20,165 nucleotides of DNA from Pseudomonadota bacterium (GCA_021617435.1 JAJWCP010000010.1:1-20165), one strand, 5' to 3'; counted from the stretch's first letter, positions 7,783 to 14,520 are shown. The notes: a model not told the origin generated them from the sequence alone. Made by a program: numbers and translations.

Positions 7783-8244
7783 ATGACTGATGAAGAAAAG
7801 CCGGAAGCCAATATGACGCAACCGCCGATTTTGATTAATAATCAATATATTAAAGATTTGTCACTTGAAATTCCGCACGCGCCGGAGATTTTTGCGAAAA
7901 TGAATCAAAAACCTGAGCTTAAAGTTGAAATGAGCGTTCAGTCGCAAAAACTTACGAATAATAATCATAATGTTTGCTTAAACATTGCCTTAAACGGCGA
8001 TATTGACGGTGAAAAACTGTTTATTTTAGAACTTTCATACGCCGCAGTTGTTACCTTAAACGTTCCGTCAGAACATATTGAACCGGTTTTAGCGGTTGAA
8101 ATCCCGAGACTTTTGTTCCCGTTTGCCCGCAATGTGGTTACTCAGTGTTTGGTTGAAGGCGGCCTGCCTCCGTTTATGCTCACTCCGGTTGATTTCGGCG
8201 CCTTATACCTTGCGCGTCAAAACACAAACGCTAAACAGCAATAA
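7783..8244 (+). CDS. secB: Protein-export chaperone SecB
   Basis: 153 residues, normal for SecB. The family core is clear: INNQYIKDLSLEIP near the N-terminus, a central beta-rich region, then IPRLLFPFARNVV and GGLPPFMLTPVDFGALY near the C-terminus. SecB is a cytosolic tetramer that keeps preproteins unfolded and hands them to SecA. ATG 7783 is chosen because aagga lies 7 bases upstream, and the extra 22 residues of the longer reading frame are Cys/Phe-rich, unlike SecB, and begin upstream of the predicted transcription start. It lies head to head with the Tim44-domain gene and 10 bases before trmL. Confidence 0.95.
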   Translation: MTDEEKPEANMTQPPILINNQYIKDLSLEIPHAPEIFAKMNQKPELKVEMSVQSQKLTNNNHNVCLNIALNGDIDGEKLFILELSYAAVVTLNVPSEHIEPVLAVEIPRLLFPFARNVVTQCLVEGGLPPFMLTPVDFGALYLARQNTNAKQQ

Positions 8245-8254
8245 GGCAAAAAAT

Positions 8255-8731
8255 ATGCGGTTAGCATTGTTTCAGCCTGATATTCCGCAAAATACCGGCA
8301 CGCTCCTGCGCTTGGGAGCATGCCTAAATTTGCCGCTTGATATTATTGAGCCGTGCGGATTTTTATTTAATGAAAAAGCTATGCGCCGCGCCGGTATGGA
8401 TTATTTGAATATGGCGCAATACCGCCGCCATAATTGTTGGGAAGATTTTTTGGCTTATCGGGAGCAACACCCTGATGAATACGGGCGAATCGTGCTTTTG
8501 ACCACTCATGCGTCTGAGCCGTACACTGATTTTAACTTTTTACCCAACGATATTATTTTAATGGGGCGTGAAAGCGCCGGTGTTCCGCCAGAAGTGCACG
8601 CCACCGCCGACGCGCGGCTTTTAATTCCGATGAATGAGCACACCCGTTCAATTAACGTGGCGCTGTCTGCGGTGATGGTCATCGGCGAGGCTTTACGACA
8701 AACAAATTTGTTTCCGACAACAAAAATTTAA
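8255..8731 (+). CDS. trmL: tRNA (cytidine(34)-2'-O)-methyltransferase TrmL
   Basis: 158 residues, typical for the compact SPOUT enzyme. The three SpoU motifs are visible: IPQNTGTLLRLGACL near residue 10, MGRESAGVPPEV, and SINVALSAVMVIGEALRQ at the C-terminal knot. It 2'-O-methylates the wobble nucleotide of tRNA-Leu isoacceptors using S-adenosylmethionine. ATG 8255 is chosen because the family begins close to motif 1 and aagg lies 8 bases upstream. The longer open frame starting at 8096 runs inside secB in another frame and is not a plausible N-terminus. It is likely co-transcribed with secB. Confidence 0.93.
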   Translation: MRLALFQPDIPQNTGTLLRLGACLNLPLDIIEPCGFLFNEKAMRRAGMDYLNMAQYRRHNCWEDFLAYREQHPDEYGRIVLLTTHASEPYTDFNFLPNDIILMGRESAGVPPEVHATADARLLIPMNEHTRSINVALSAVMVIGEALRQTNLFPTTKI

Positions 8732-8744
8732 AAATCTTAATTTT

Positions 8745-8778
8745 TAGTCTGGATTTAGACTATAAAATGTGGTATAGT
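8745..8778 (+). promoter_or_regulatory. Inverted repeat and -10-like hexamers upstream of carD
   Basis: TAGTCT (8745-8750) and AGACTA (8757-8762) form a 6-bp inverted repeat. TATAAA (8761-8766) and TATAGT (8773-8778) are possible -10 elements, but no clear -35 pairs with either. The repeat could be an operator or the end of the trmL transcript; there is no T-run to call a terminator. Confidence 0.3.
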
Positions 8779-8816
8779 TGGCTTGTTGTTAAAGAAAATC
8801 ACATGAAGGAGATAAT

Positions 8817-9323
8817 ATGAGTACGAAAAAAGCACCTTCTTCGGTATTTGCTTCCGGAGATTATGTTGTATACCCGACCCATGGCGTCGGCAAAGTTTCT
8901 GATGTGTCAAAACAGACTATTGCCGGTAGCGAGTTAGAGTTATTAGTTATTAATTTTGATAAAGATAAAATGACTTTGCGGATTCCGGTTTCAAAAGTGG
9001 AACAGGTCGGTTTGCGCAAAATTTCAGAAGCCTCTACGATTGATAACGCTTTAGCAACATTAAAAGGCAAAGCCAAAGTTAAAAAAATCATGTGGTCTCG
9101 CCGCGCGCAAGAGTATGAAAACAAAATCAACTCAGGCAATCCGGTTGCTATCGCCGAGGTCGTGCGCGATTTATACCGCAATGAAAATTTAGCGGAGCAG
9201 TCATACAGCGAGCGCCAAATTTATGAACAGGCTTTGGACAGATTGGTCAGTGAGGTTGCCGTTTTTGACAACACCTCAATAGAAGTAGCTAATAAAAAAT
9301 TGTTGGATATTTTGGCCAAATAA
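8817..9323 (+). CDS. carD: CarD/CdnL family transcriptional regulator
   Basis: 168 residues, standard length. The N-terminal RNA polymerase interaction domain (about residues 10-65) starts with GDYVVYPTHGVGKV, a CarD/TRCF hallmark. The rest is the helical DNA-binding domain, including WSRRAQEYENKINSG and VRDLYRNE. CarD proteins bind the RNA polymerase beta subunit and stabilise open complexes at rRNA and other promoters. The ATG has a strong aaggag 5 bases upstream. It appears monocistronic and ends just before a strong terminator. Confidence 0.95.
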   Translation: MSTKKAPSSVFASGDYVVYPTHGVGKVSDVSKQTIAGSELELLVINFDKDKMTLRIPVSKVEQVGLRKISEASTIDNALATLKGKAKVKKIMWSRRAQEYENKINSGNPVAIAEVVRDLYRNENLAEQSYSERQIYEQALDRLVSEVAVFDNTSIEVANKKLLDILAK

Positions 9324-9338
9324 TTTTAAGGTACAAAA

Positions 9339-9378
9339 ATTAAAATCCCCGCTTGCATTGGCAATCGGGGATTTTAAT
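9339..9378. terminator. Terminator after carD
   Basis: Bases 9339-9351 (attaaaatccccg) are a perfect inverted complement of 9366-9378, a 13-bp stem. A further 4-bp stem lies inside the loop (ttgc 9353-9356 with gcaa 9361-9364). The A-rich left arm and T-rich right arm give U-rich flanks on both strands, so it could act in both directions. Confidence 0.8.
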
Positions 9379-9385
9379 ATCTGAT

Positions 9386-9400
9386 ATACAACTTATACAC
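9386..9400 (+). repeat. 15-base repeat atacaacttatacac, copy 1 of 3
   Basis: Identical to 9598-9612 and 20151-20165; copies 1 and 2 share one further base (a). Each contains TTATACAC, and copies 1 and 2 complete TTATACACA, which fits the DnaA-box consensus TTATNCACA. This copy lies just left of the inverted-repeat element at 9407-9580. Its role is unknown. Confidence 0.8.
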
Positions 9401-9406
9401 AGTTGC

Positions 9407-9580
9407 AAAATTCCACTCCTGAGGAGAGGTGGCGGCGGAACGCCGACGGGGTGGTGAAAAAACAATGCAGGAACCATATTTGATTTGCAGATTTTATAAC
9501 TGAAAAACAAACATTTAATATGTTGTAAGATAGTGATGAAACCACCCCGCCTTCGGCACCCCTCCATAGAGGGGAATTTT
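9407..9580. repeat. Non-coding inverted-repeat element, MITE- or REP-like
   Basis: The left arm (9407-9456) and right arm (9540-9580) are imperfect inverted complements. The outer ends are aaaattcc/ggaatttt and the inner ends carry cggggtgg/ccaccccg. They enclose an AT-rich core of about 80 bases. Each arm folds on itself: CGGCG-GAA-CGCCG at 9433-9445 on the left, and CCCCTC-CATA-GAGGGG at 9559-9574 on the right. The G/C-rich arms contrast with the surroundings. There is no coding capacity and no clear target-site duplication at the arm ends. It occupies most of the 315-base gene-free stretch before the second pilin gene. Confidence 0.6.
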
Positions 9581-9597
9581 TTATAGTGCCAATTTAC

Positions 9598-9612
9598 ATA
9601 CAACTTATACAC
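9598..9612 (+). repeat. 15-base repeat atacaacttatacac, copy 2 of 3
   Basis: Same orientation as the copies at 9386 and 20151. It ends 31 bases before the acgcgagc module that begins the pilin hairpin. With the following base it completes TTATACACA (9605-9613). Confidence 0.8.
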
Positions 9613-9634
9613 ATCCCAGACTCGTAAATATTGC

Positions 9635-9693
9635 AAAAAAAAAACGCGAGCTAAAATCTTCTCAAATTAATCTTTTTGAGAGGATTTTAGCTC
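9635..9693 (-). terminator. 19-bp hairpin plus T10 on the minus strand; also abuts the pilin 2 start codon
   Basis: Bases 9648-9666 pair with 9675-9693 without interruption (19 bp, one G-U pair), with an 8-base loop at 9667-9674. On the minus strand the stem is followed by gcg and ten T (complement of A10 at 9635-9644), an ideal intrinsic terminator. It would stop transcripts of the tsaB-ihfB-LapA-accD operon after they have run antisense through the pilin gene. On the plus strand the same stem ends at the base before the ATG (9694) and contains the only Shine-Dalgarno-like sequence, gagagg (9678-9683). It could therefore limit pilin translation. It shares 19 identical bases with 1-19. Confidence 0.75.
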
Positions 9694-10332
9694 ATGTATA
9701 CACAATCAGGAAGAAGTATGGTGGAGATGTTAGGGGTATTAGCGATAATCGGAGTGCTAAGTGTTGGAGCTATTGCCGGTTACTCCAAGGCTATGCGGAA
9801 ATATCGGCTCAACAAACAGGCAGAGCAAATTAACAGTATTTTGAACAGCGCTTTATCTTTCGGAGGAAATTTAGGCAGAGCCTCGGGTAGTGGTTATCAG
9901 CGTATTTCATTGATTCCTATTTTAAAAAAGCTCAACGCCATTCCGCAAGAAATGATTAAAAATAATGACACTTTAAGCGACGCCCTCAATTCAACTATCG
10001 CCCTATATGCTGTGCGCGAAAGCACCGGCGGCTCGTATTATCAACTTACTCTCAGCAATAATTATGAGCTTGATGTTTGCATGAATGCGGTAAACACTTT
10101 TAAGGCGAATGCCGATAATTTAATGCAAATTAACATCAGTTGTTGGCAAGACGGACAAAATACTACAATAAAAAGATATAATGGCGACAACTATTGCTCC
10201 GGCAACAACTGCATACGCAATATGACAGTGCAAAAGATTAATGATTTTTGTTCAACCTGCCAAAATAAGGAAAGCTTTTTCTTTTCCGTATTATGGAATT
10301 ATGAGCCTAATCAGCAAAACACCGGCGATTAA
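9694..10332 (+). CDS. Type IV pilin-like protein (prepilin-type N-terminus), copy 2
   Basis: 212 residues. It has a very short leader (MYTQSG) and a prepilin-peptidase site SG|RSMVEM with Glu at mature position 5. The hydrophobic helix is identical over 28 residues to the first pilin (residues 7-34 here). The C-terminal part is divergent but keeps GDNYCSGNNCIRNM and additional cysteines (CSTC). ATG 9694 directly follows the 19-bp hairpin; gagagg lies 10 bases upstream, a long spacing, inside the stem. No strong -10/-35 pair was found upstream. It is tail to tail with accD (15-base gap, no terminator between). Likely a minor pilin or pseudopilin; no assembly ATPase, platform protein or peptidase gene is in the window. 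Confidence 0.87.
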   Translation: MYTQSGRSMVEMLGVLAIIGVLSVGAIAGYSKAMRKYRLNKQAEQINSILNSALSFGGNLGRASGSGYQRISLIPILKKLNAIPQEMIKNNDTLSDALNSTIALYAVRESTGGSYYQLTLSNNYELDVCMNAVNTFKANADNLMQINISCWQDGQNTTIKRYNGDNYCSGNNCIRNMTVQKINDFCSTCQNKESFFFSVLWNYEPNQQNTGD

Positions 10333-10347
10333 GTCGGTACGTCAGAA

Positions 10348-11217
10348 CTATTTATTTACAATCGGTTGACGGTTTTTGTTGGTTAAAATAGTTAATATTT
10401 TAACAAGTTCTTCTTTCATGTGCGCGCGATCAACCACAATATCAACCATACCGTGCTCTTTTAAGTATTCAGCGCGCTGAAAGCCTTCCGGCAATTTTTC
10501 GCGAATCGTTTGTTCTATAACGCGTTGACCGGCAAAACCGATTAAACAGCCTTTTTCCGCCATATTAACGTCGCCAAGCATAGCAAACGAGGCTGAAACA
10601 CCGCCGGTGGTGGGGTCGGCTAAAACAGAAATAAACGGCACGCCGTTTTCTTTAAGCAAATTGACCGCGGCAACCGTGCGCGCCATTTGCATTAATGAAA
10701 GCATACCCTCTTGCATGCGCGCGCCGCCCGATGAAGCAACCGTAATCAACGGAATTTTATTTTTAAGCGCAATATCGGCCGCGGTAACAATCCCCTCGCC
10801 GACTGCCGTTCCCATTGAACCGCCCATAAATGAAAAATCCATAACCGCAAGTACGCTCTCAACTCCGCCGATTTTACCGCGGGCAACTTTAATGGCGTCT
10901 TGATTGCCGGTAGCCTTGCGGTAAGTGCGCAAACGGTCGGTATATTTTTGCGTATCCTTAAATTTAAGCGGATCATCTTGCATGGCCGGCAAAGCAATTT
11001 CAGTATATTTTTCATCATCAAAGAGCATTTTCAAGCGCTTGTCAACGTACAGGCGCAAATGATGCCCGCATGAAGTGCAAACATACATAGATTTTTTCAG
11101 CTCTTTGGAAAAAAGCATCTGATTGCAAGCCGGACATTTAACCCATAAATTATCGGCAATCTCTTTCGGCGTCGTCTTTTGAATTTTAGGACGAACAATA
11201 TCGGTAAACCAATTCAT
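10348..11217 (-). CDS. accD: Acetyl-CoA carboxylase, carboxyltransferase subunit beta
   Basis: 289 residues, normal length. An N-terminal four-Cys zinc ribbon (C28, C31, C47, C50) precedes the crotonase-like carboxyltransferase core. The core includes MGGSMGTAVGEGI, the oxyanion-type ASSGGARMQEGM loop, and LADPTTGGVSASFAMLGD. With AccA it transfers the carboxyl group from biotin to acetyl-CoA to make malonyl-CoA, the first step of fatty acid synthesis. The ATG has aagg 7 bases upstream. It is the last gene of the minus-strand run tsaB, ihfB, LapA-domain gene, accD, 19 bases after the LapA-domain gene. Confidence 0.95.
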   Translation of the reverse strand: MNWFTDIVRPKIQKTTPKEIADNLWVKCPACNQMLFSKELKKSMYVCTSCGHHLRLYVDKRLKMLFDDEKYTEIALPAMQDDPLKFKDTQKYTDRLRTYRKATGNQDAIKVARGKIGGVESVLAVMDFSFMGGSMGTAVGEGIVTAADIALKNKIPLITVASSGGARMQEGMLSLMQMARTVAAVNLLKENGVPFISVLADPTTGGVSASFAMLGDVNMAEKGCLIGFAGQRVIEQTIREKLPEGFQRAEYLKEHGMVDIVVDRAHMKEELVKILTILTNKNRQPIVNK

Positions 11218-11236
11218 AATGTAACCTTATGTTGTG

Positions 11237-11626
11237 TTAGTCTTCTTTTTTGAATGAAAAAAAGTCCGCGACTTTTTCTTTGAACGAAACCTTAGAAGCT
11301 TGAGGTTCCTGATGTTTTAAAACTTCAAAATTTTCTTGCAAGCTTGAAAATTTTTCATGCAGTTTTTCATGCTCTTTGTTAAGGGTTTTGTTTGCCTTTT
11401 TTTGGTGGCGTAGCTGCGCGCGGAGCGGCGCATTAGCCACAAAAGCATCAAGTCTGCCGAGCAGGTAACCGGCAAAAAACAGTACCAAAATCAGCACGCT
11501 TAATGAAACGGTAATATCCAGATTAAAGGGCTTAATATTAAATGTTGCAAAGTCGTTATTAATAACGGCAAAAATAATCACAACAAGAATTAACGGAATT
11601 TCAATTAAGTGTCTGATAAAATTCAT
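11237..11626 (-). CDS. LapA-domain (DUF1049) inner-membrane protein
   Basis: 129 residues. Two N-terminal hydrophobic segments (about 8-23 and 40-58) form the hairpin of the LapA/DUF1049 family; the second ends in the conserved GYLLGRLDAF. The remainder is a charged, probably coiled-coil tail (about residues 70-110). In E. coli, LapA with LapB takes part in control of LPS synthesis through LpxC turnover; whether that holds here is unknown, and no lapB-like gene is in view. The position just after ihfB is frequently seen in proteobacteria. The ATG has aaggg 7 bases upstream. Confidence 0.82.
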   Translation of the reverse strand: MNFIRHLIEIPLILVVIIFAVINNDFATFNIKPFNLDITVSLSVLILVLFFAGYLLGRLDAFVANAPLRAQLRHQKKANKTLNKEHEKLHEKFSSLQENFEVLKHQEPQASKVSFKEKVADFFSFKKED

Positions 11627-11683
11627 GATATAGCCCTTTCTCTGAATAGTGTTTAAAACGGCTGCGGTTAAGGCTTTTAACGT

Positions 11684-11968
11684 TTAAGCTTTGGAGTTAA
11701 GCTGTTCGTGCAGTTCTTTACCGGTTTTAAAGTGAGCAATGCAACGTTCTTCAACATTAACCTTTTCACCGGTGCGCGGGTTTTTAGCAACGCGAGGCGA
11801 ACGTTTGCGAACTGAAAACGCGCCAAAACCTCTAAATTCAACTCTGTCGCCTTTGGCAAGAGTATCAATAATCTTATCAAAAACAACGTTAACAATTCTT
11901 TCAACATCGCGAAGCATCAAATTAGGATTTTTAGCCGCAATTTTTTCAATTAATTCTGATTTAGTCAC
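11684..11968 (-). CDS. ihfB: Integration host factor subunit beta
   Basis: 94 residues from GTG 11968 (VTKSELIEKIA), the standard IhfB length and N-terminus, with gagg 5 bases upstream. An ATG 10 codons further upstream would add MFLTCKKEEK, which is not found in the family, and would leave the RBS inside the gene. The HU/IHF fold is clear: two helices, FRGFGAFSVRKR, and the DNA-intercalating arm with AKNPRTGEKV. IHF bends DNA as a heterodimer with IhfA, which is not in the window. An HU-type homodimer remains possible, but the MTKSELIE-type start and the LapA-domain neighbour favour IhfB. Confidence 0.9.
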   Translation of the reverse strand: MTKSELIEKIAAKNPNLMLRDVERIVNVVFDKIIDTLAKGDRVEFRGFGAFSVRKRSPRVAKNPRTGEKVNVEERCIAHFKTGKELHEQLNSKA

Positions 11969-12049
11969 TTTTTCCTCTTTTTTACATGTTAAAAACAATT
12001 ACCTTTTTTGATAAATACCGCTTATTTTACCAAATTTCCACCTTTATTT

Positions 12050-12706
12050 TTATTTTACACAGACGTCAGGCGCTTTTAAATACAAAGGTTTCGGGAAATC
12101 AACGGTTTTATTTAAGTATCTTTTTATACCGATTAGCGCCAGTTTGTCAACAGGCGGATTAAAATGAGTTTTTACCGCGTGCAGGTGCAAACCGCTCGGC
12201 TTGTTTAAAAAACGCTCTACTCCGTCGCCGGCAAATGAAACCGATTTACCTTGCAAATTGAGGATTATGTCGTCATAGAATGCGGTTGCAGGCTCGGAAA
12301 TTTTGTTAAGTTCCTTATCATAGCACTGCACATAATAGTCTTCGCGCTTGGTTTCAATTAAAACCACATTAACCTCAGCCAATTCCTCCGGCTCAAAATC
12401 AGCCGCATAGGTATCAAACGCCGAAACGCCGCAAACAATGACATTCGGGCAAGCAAGCGCGAACGCTCGCGCCGCCGCCACTGAAGAGCGAACGCCGGTA
12501 AAAGAGCCGGGACCGGTGCAGACCACCGCTAAATTTAAGTTTTTAAACTCCAAATTATGCCCGCGCAAAATTTCGGCAATTTGCGGCATTAATACTTCCG
12601 CCTGCCCGAAATCCATTTCTTGTTCGAAATGAGCAACCTCTTTATTATCATTAAACAATGCCAACGAGCAAAAGTTTGAGGTTGTATCAAACGCCAATGT
12701 AAACAT
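12050..12706 (-). CDS. tsaB: tRNA threonylcarbamoyladenosine biosynthesis protein TsaB
   Basis: 218 residues. It is an ASKHA-fold protein beginning LAFDTTSNFCSLAL and containing the family signature TGPGSFTGVRSSVAAARAFA. TsaB is the non-catalytic partner of TsaD; together with TsaE they install t6A37 on ANN-decoding tRNAs. It is the first gene of a minus-strand run, with 81 bases before the ihfB start, so ihfB may also have its own promoter. The SD is weak (ggtggtga). It is divergent from the PAS protein gene. Confidence 0.92.
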   Translation of the reverse strand: MFTLAFDTTSNFCSLALFNDNKEVAHFEQEMDFGQAEVLMPQIAEILRGHNLEFKNLNLAVVCTGPGSFTGVRSSVAAARAFALACPNVIVCGVSAFDTYAADFEPEELAEVNVVLIETKREDYYVQCYDKELNKISEPATAFYDDIILNLQGKSVSFAGDGVERFLNKPSGLHLHAVKTHFNPPVDKLALIGIKRYLNKTVDFPKPLYLKAPDVCVK

Positions 12707-12747
12707 TTTTATTCACCACCCTAAAATTTAGTTTGCGTATTTGCTTT

Positions 12748-12753
12748 TATAAT
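12748..12753 (+). promoter_or_regulatory. Candidate -10 element for the PAS-protein gene
   Basis: A perfect TATAAT in the divergent spacer with tsaB. A matching -35 is not clear. If used, transcription begins near 12760, which excludes the TTG at 12733 as a start and leaves ATG 12802. Confidence 0.35.
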
Positions 12754-12801
12754 ATAGAATTTCAGAACAAACAACGATTATTTCATTTTTTGGGAAAAGA
12801 T

Positions 12802-14442
12802 ATGAGTGCCGAACAGTTAAAAGATATGCTTTATTTCTGCTTTTTGGCGGGAAGTGCGCTTATTGTCATAGTTATTTCATTAAAAATAAGCCTTGCCCGA
12901 CTCCGCCAAAAAAACTATTTTTTGAATCGTGACCGCGAGCGTTATGCCGAAACTTTGTATGCCTCAAAAGACGGATATTTTGCTTTTGTTTATCCCGATG
13001 AGCGCATTAAAGACCCGCGGCGAACTGTACGCGAACGCTGTTCGCGGCGATTGGCGGTAATGCTTAACTTAAAAGGAGGCACACAATCATCTTTTGCCGA
13101 TGTTATGGAAGCTTTTTATAAAGACGACGCCAAAAAAATTACCAAATATCTGGCGTTAATGCAAGATGAAGGCGTTCCGTTTGAAGATACATTCATGCTC
13201 AAAAACGTTAATCGCAGCATCAATATTTTCGGGGCGCGCATTAATGGAACCGATAGCAACCTTTATTGCGATATGCTCTGGTTCAGAGATTTAAGCGAAG
13301 ACATGCTCACAATCAACCGCTTGGAAGAAGATAAAAAACTGCTCGGCGAAAAAGTCAGCAACCTTGAAAACTTAATTAACACGCTGAATATTCCGCTATG
13401 GCTGCGCGATGAAAAATCAAACATTATCATAAGCAATAAAAAATATAATGACATTGCCGGTTTGGAAAAGCCGCAAAGCGAATCGCCTGAAGGATTAAGC
13501 GCAACCGCCGCTATAGCTCGCGAGTTGGCGCAAAACGCTCAAGCGCACAATAAAGCGCAACATAAGTCGGTTAATTTGGTAGTAAACGGCGAATCCAAGC
13601 ATTTTGAACTTACAGAAACTCCGTATCATCGCGGCAATGACTTAAACCGAATCGGCACCGCGGGCGCTTTGCTTGATATTACTGAGCTTGACGAGGTTAA
13701 GCGCACATTTGCCATTCATCAAAACGCGCATCTTGAGGTTTTGTCGGCGTTGGGTACGGCATTTGCCATTTTCAACACGCGGCAAAAACTTATTTTTCAT
13801 AACAAAGCCTTTGCCAATATGTGGAACTTAAGCGCTGATTTTTTAGATAAAAGCCCTTCTTACAGCGAATTTTTAGATAAAATCAGGGAAAACCGCCTGC
13901 TTGAAGAGGTCAGCGATTTTCGCTCATATTGCCGCAACGAAGAAAAAGTTTTTAAGGATTTGATTGAACCGAAAGAAAAACTTTTACACCTGCCGGACGG
14001 ACGCACATTCAGGCGCATGACAGCCCCACATCCGAACGGGTTGATTTTTGCTTTTGAAGATGTTTCAGACCGGCTTGCCGCCACCCGTACGGTAAATGAA
14101 ATGGTTGACGTGCAACAAAAAATTTTGGATAATGTTGACGATGCCATTATTATTTTTAGCTCAGATCAGCGATTAAAATATTTTAATAAAAAGTATCAGA
14201 GTTTATGGAGAATCAACGCCGAGAAGCTGCAAAAATCATTCTTTTTGTCAGATGTGCTTGAAGAACAAAAAATATTTTTCAGCAATGCCGCAAACTGGGA
14301 AAACCTAAAGCAAGGAATGATGGCGCAGCTGATTAACACCTGCTCGCGCTTTGCATTGGAGCGGGCTGACGGAATTAAAGTCAACGTTATGCCGGTAACG
14401 CTTCCTGACGAATCGCTGATGATAAGATATGTTGTAAATTAA
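12802..14442 (+). CDS. Membrane-anchored multi-PAS sensor protein lacking a kinase domain (DivL-like sensor half?)
   Basis: 546 residues from ATG 12802; the open frame extends to a TTG at 12733, but that start has no RBS. One transmembrane segment lies at about residues 9-30. Three PAS-like regions follow at about 187-296, 308-424 and 438-546. The middle one contains HLPDGRTFRRMTAPHPNGL and FEDVSDRL, as in the PAS region of large alphaproteobacterial sensor kinases related to DivL. In those proteins a HisKA and ATPase domain follows the last PAS. Here the frame stops at LPDESLMIRYVVN and no kinase motif (phospho-His box, N, G1 or G2) is present in any frame downstream. Either a natural sensor or partner protein, or a gene that lost its kinase half. 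The DivL comparison is from memory and tentative. Confidence 0.7.
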   Translation: MSAEQLKDMLYFCFLAGSALIVIVISLKISLARLRQKNYFLNRDRERYAETLYASKDGYFAFVYPDERIKDPRRTVRERCSRRLAVMLNLKGGTQSSFADVMEAFYKDDAKKITKYLALMQDEGVPFEDTFMLKNVNRSINIFGARINGTDSNLYCDMLWFRDLSEDMLTINRLEEDKKLLGEKVSNLENLINTLNIPLWLRDEKSNIIISNKKYNDIAGLEKPQSESPEGLSATAAIARELAQNAQAHNKAQHKSVNLVVNGESKHFELTETPYHRGNDLNRIGTAGALLDITELDEVKRTFAIHQNAHLEVLSALGTAFAIFNTRQKLIFHNKAFANMWNLSADFLDKSPSYSEFLDKIRENRLLEEVSDFRSYCRNEEKVFKDLIEPKEKLLHLPDGRTFRRMTAPHPNGLIFAFEDVSDRLAATRTVNEMVDVQQKILDNVDDAIIIFSSDQRLKYFNKKYQSLWRINAEKLQKSFFLSDVLEEQKIFFSNAANWENLKQGMMAQLINTCSRFALERADGIKVNVMPVTLPDESLMIRYVVN

Positions 14443-14463
14443 TTTTGACATCAGGAGCGTTAT

Positions 14464-14520
14464 ATGTCATATTATGATATGGGTTTAAACACTATTCAAA
14501 GAGGAAAACGTGGCTATTAA
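14464..14520 (+). CDS. Small ORF of 18 codons with strong RBS, overlapping the next gene
   Basis: ATG 14464 has aggag (14453-14457) at an ideal 6-base spacing and reads MSYYDMGLNTIQRGKRGY, then TAA at 14518-14520. The stop falls 11 bases inside the next gene, whose own RBS (gagg, 14501-14504) lies within the small ORF. This is the layout of a coupling leader peptide or a real microprotein. The alternative is that the aggag is a chance match. No homologue is known to me. Confidence 0.45.
   Translation: MSYYDMGLNTIQRGKRGY

Noticed and set aside
9386..9613. Replication origin on the basis of DnaA-like boxes
   Set aside because: Only two complete boxes, both in a dispersed repeat. There is no dnaA, hemE, parAB or AT-rich unwinding cluster nearby, and the third copy lies far away.
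9340..9636. 98-codon open frame on the minus strand across the repeat region
   Set aside because: It runs through the carD terminator, the inverted-repeat element and both 15-base repeats, lacks an RBS, and its Pro/Cys-rich product looks like chance translation.
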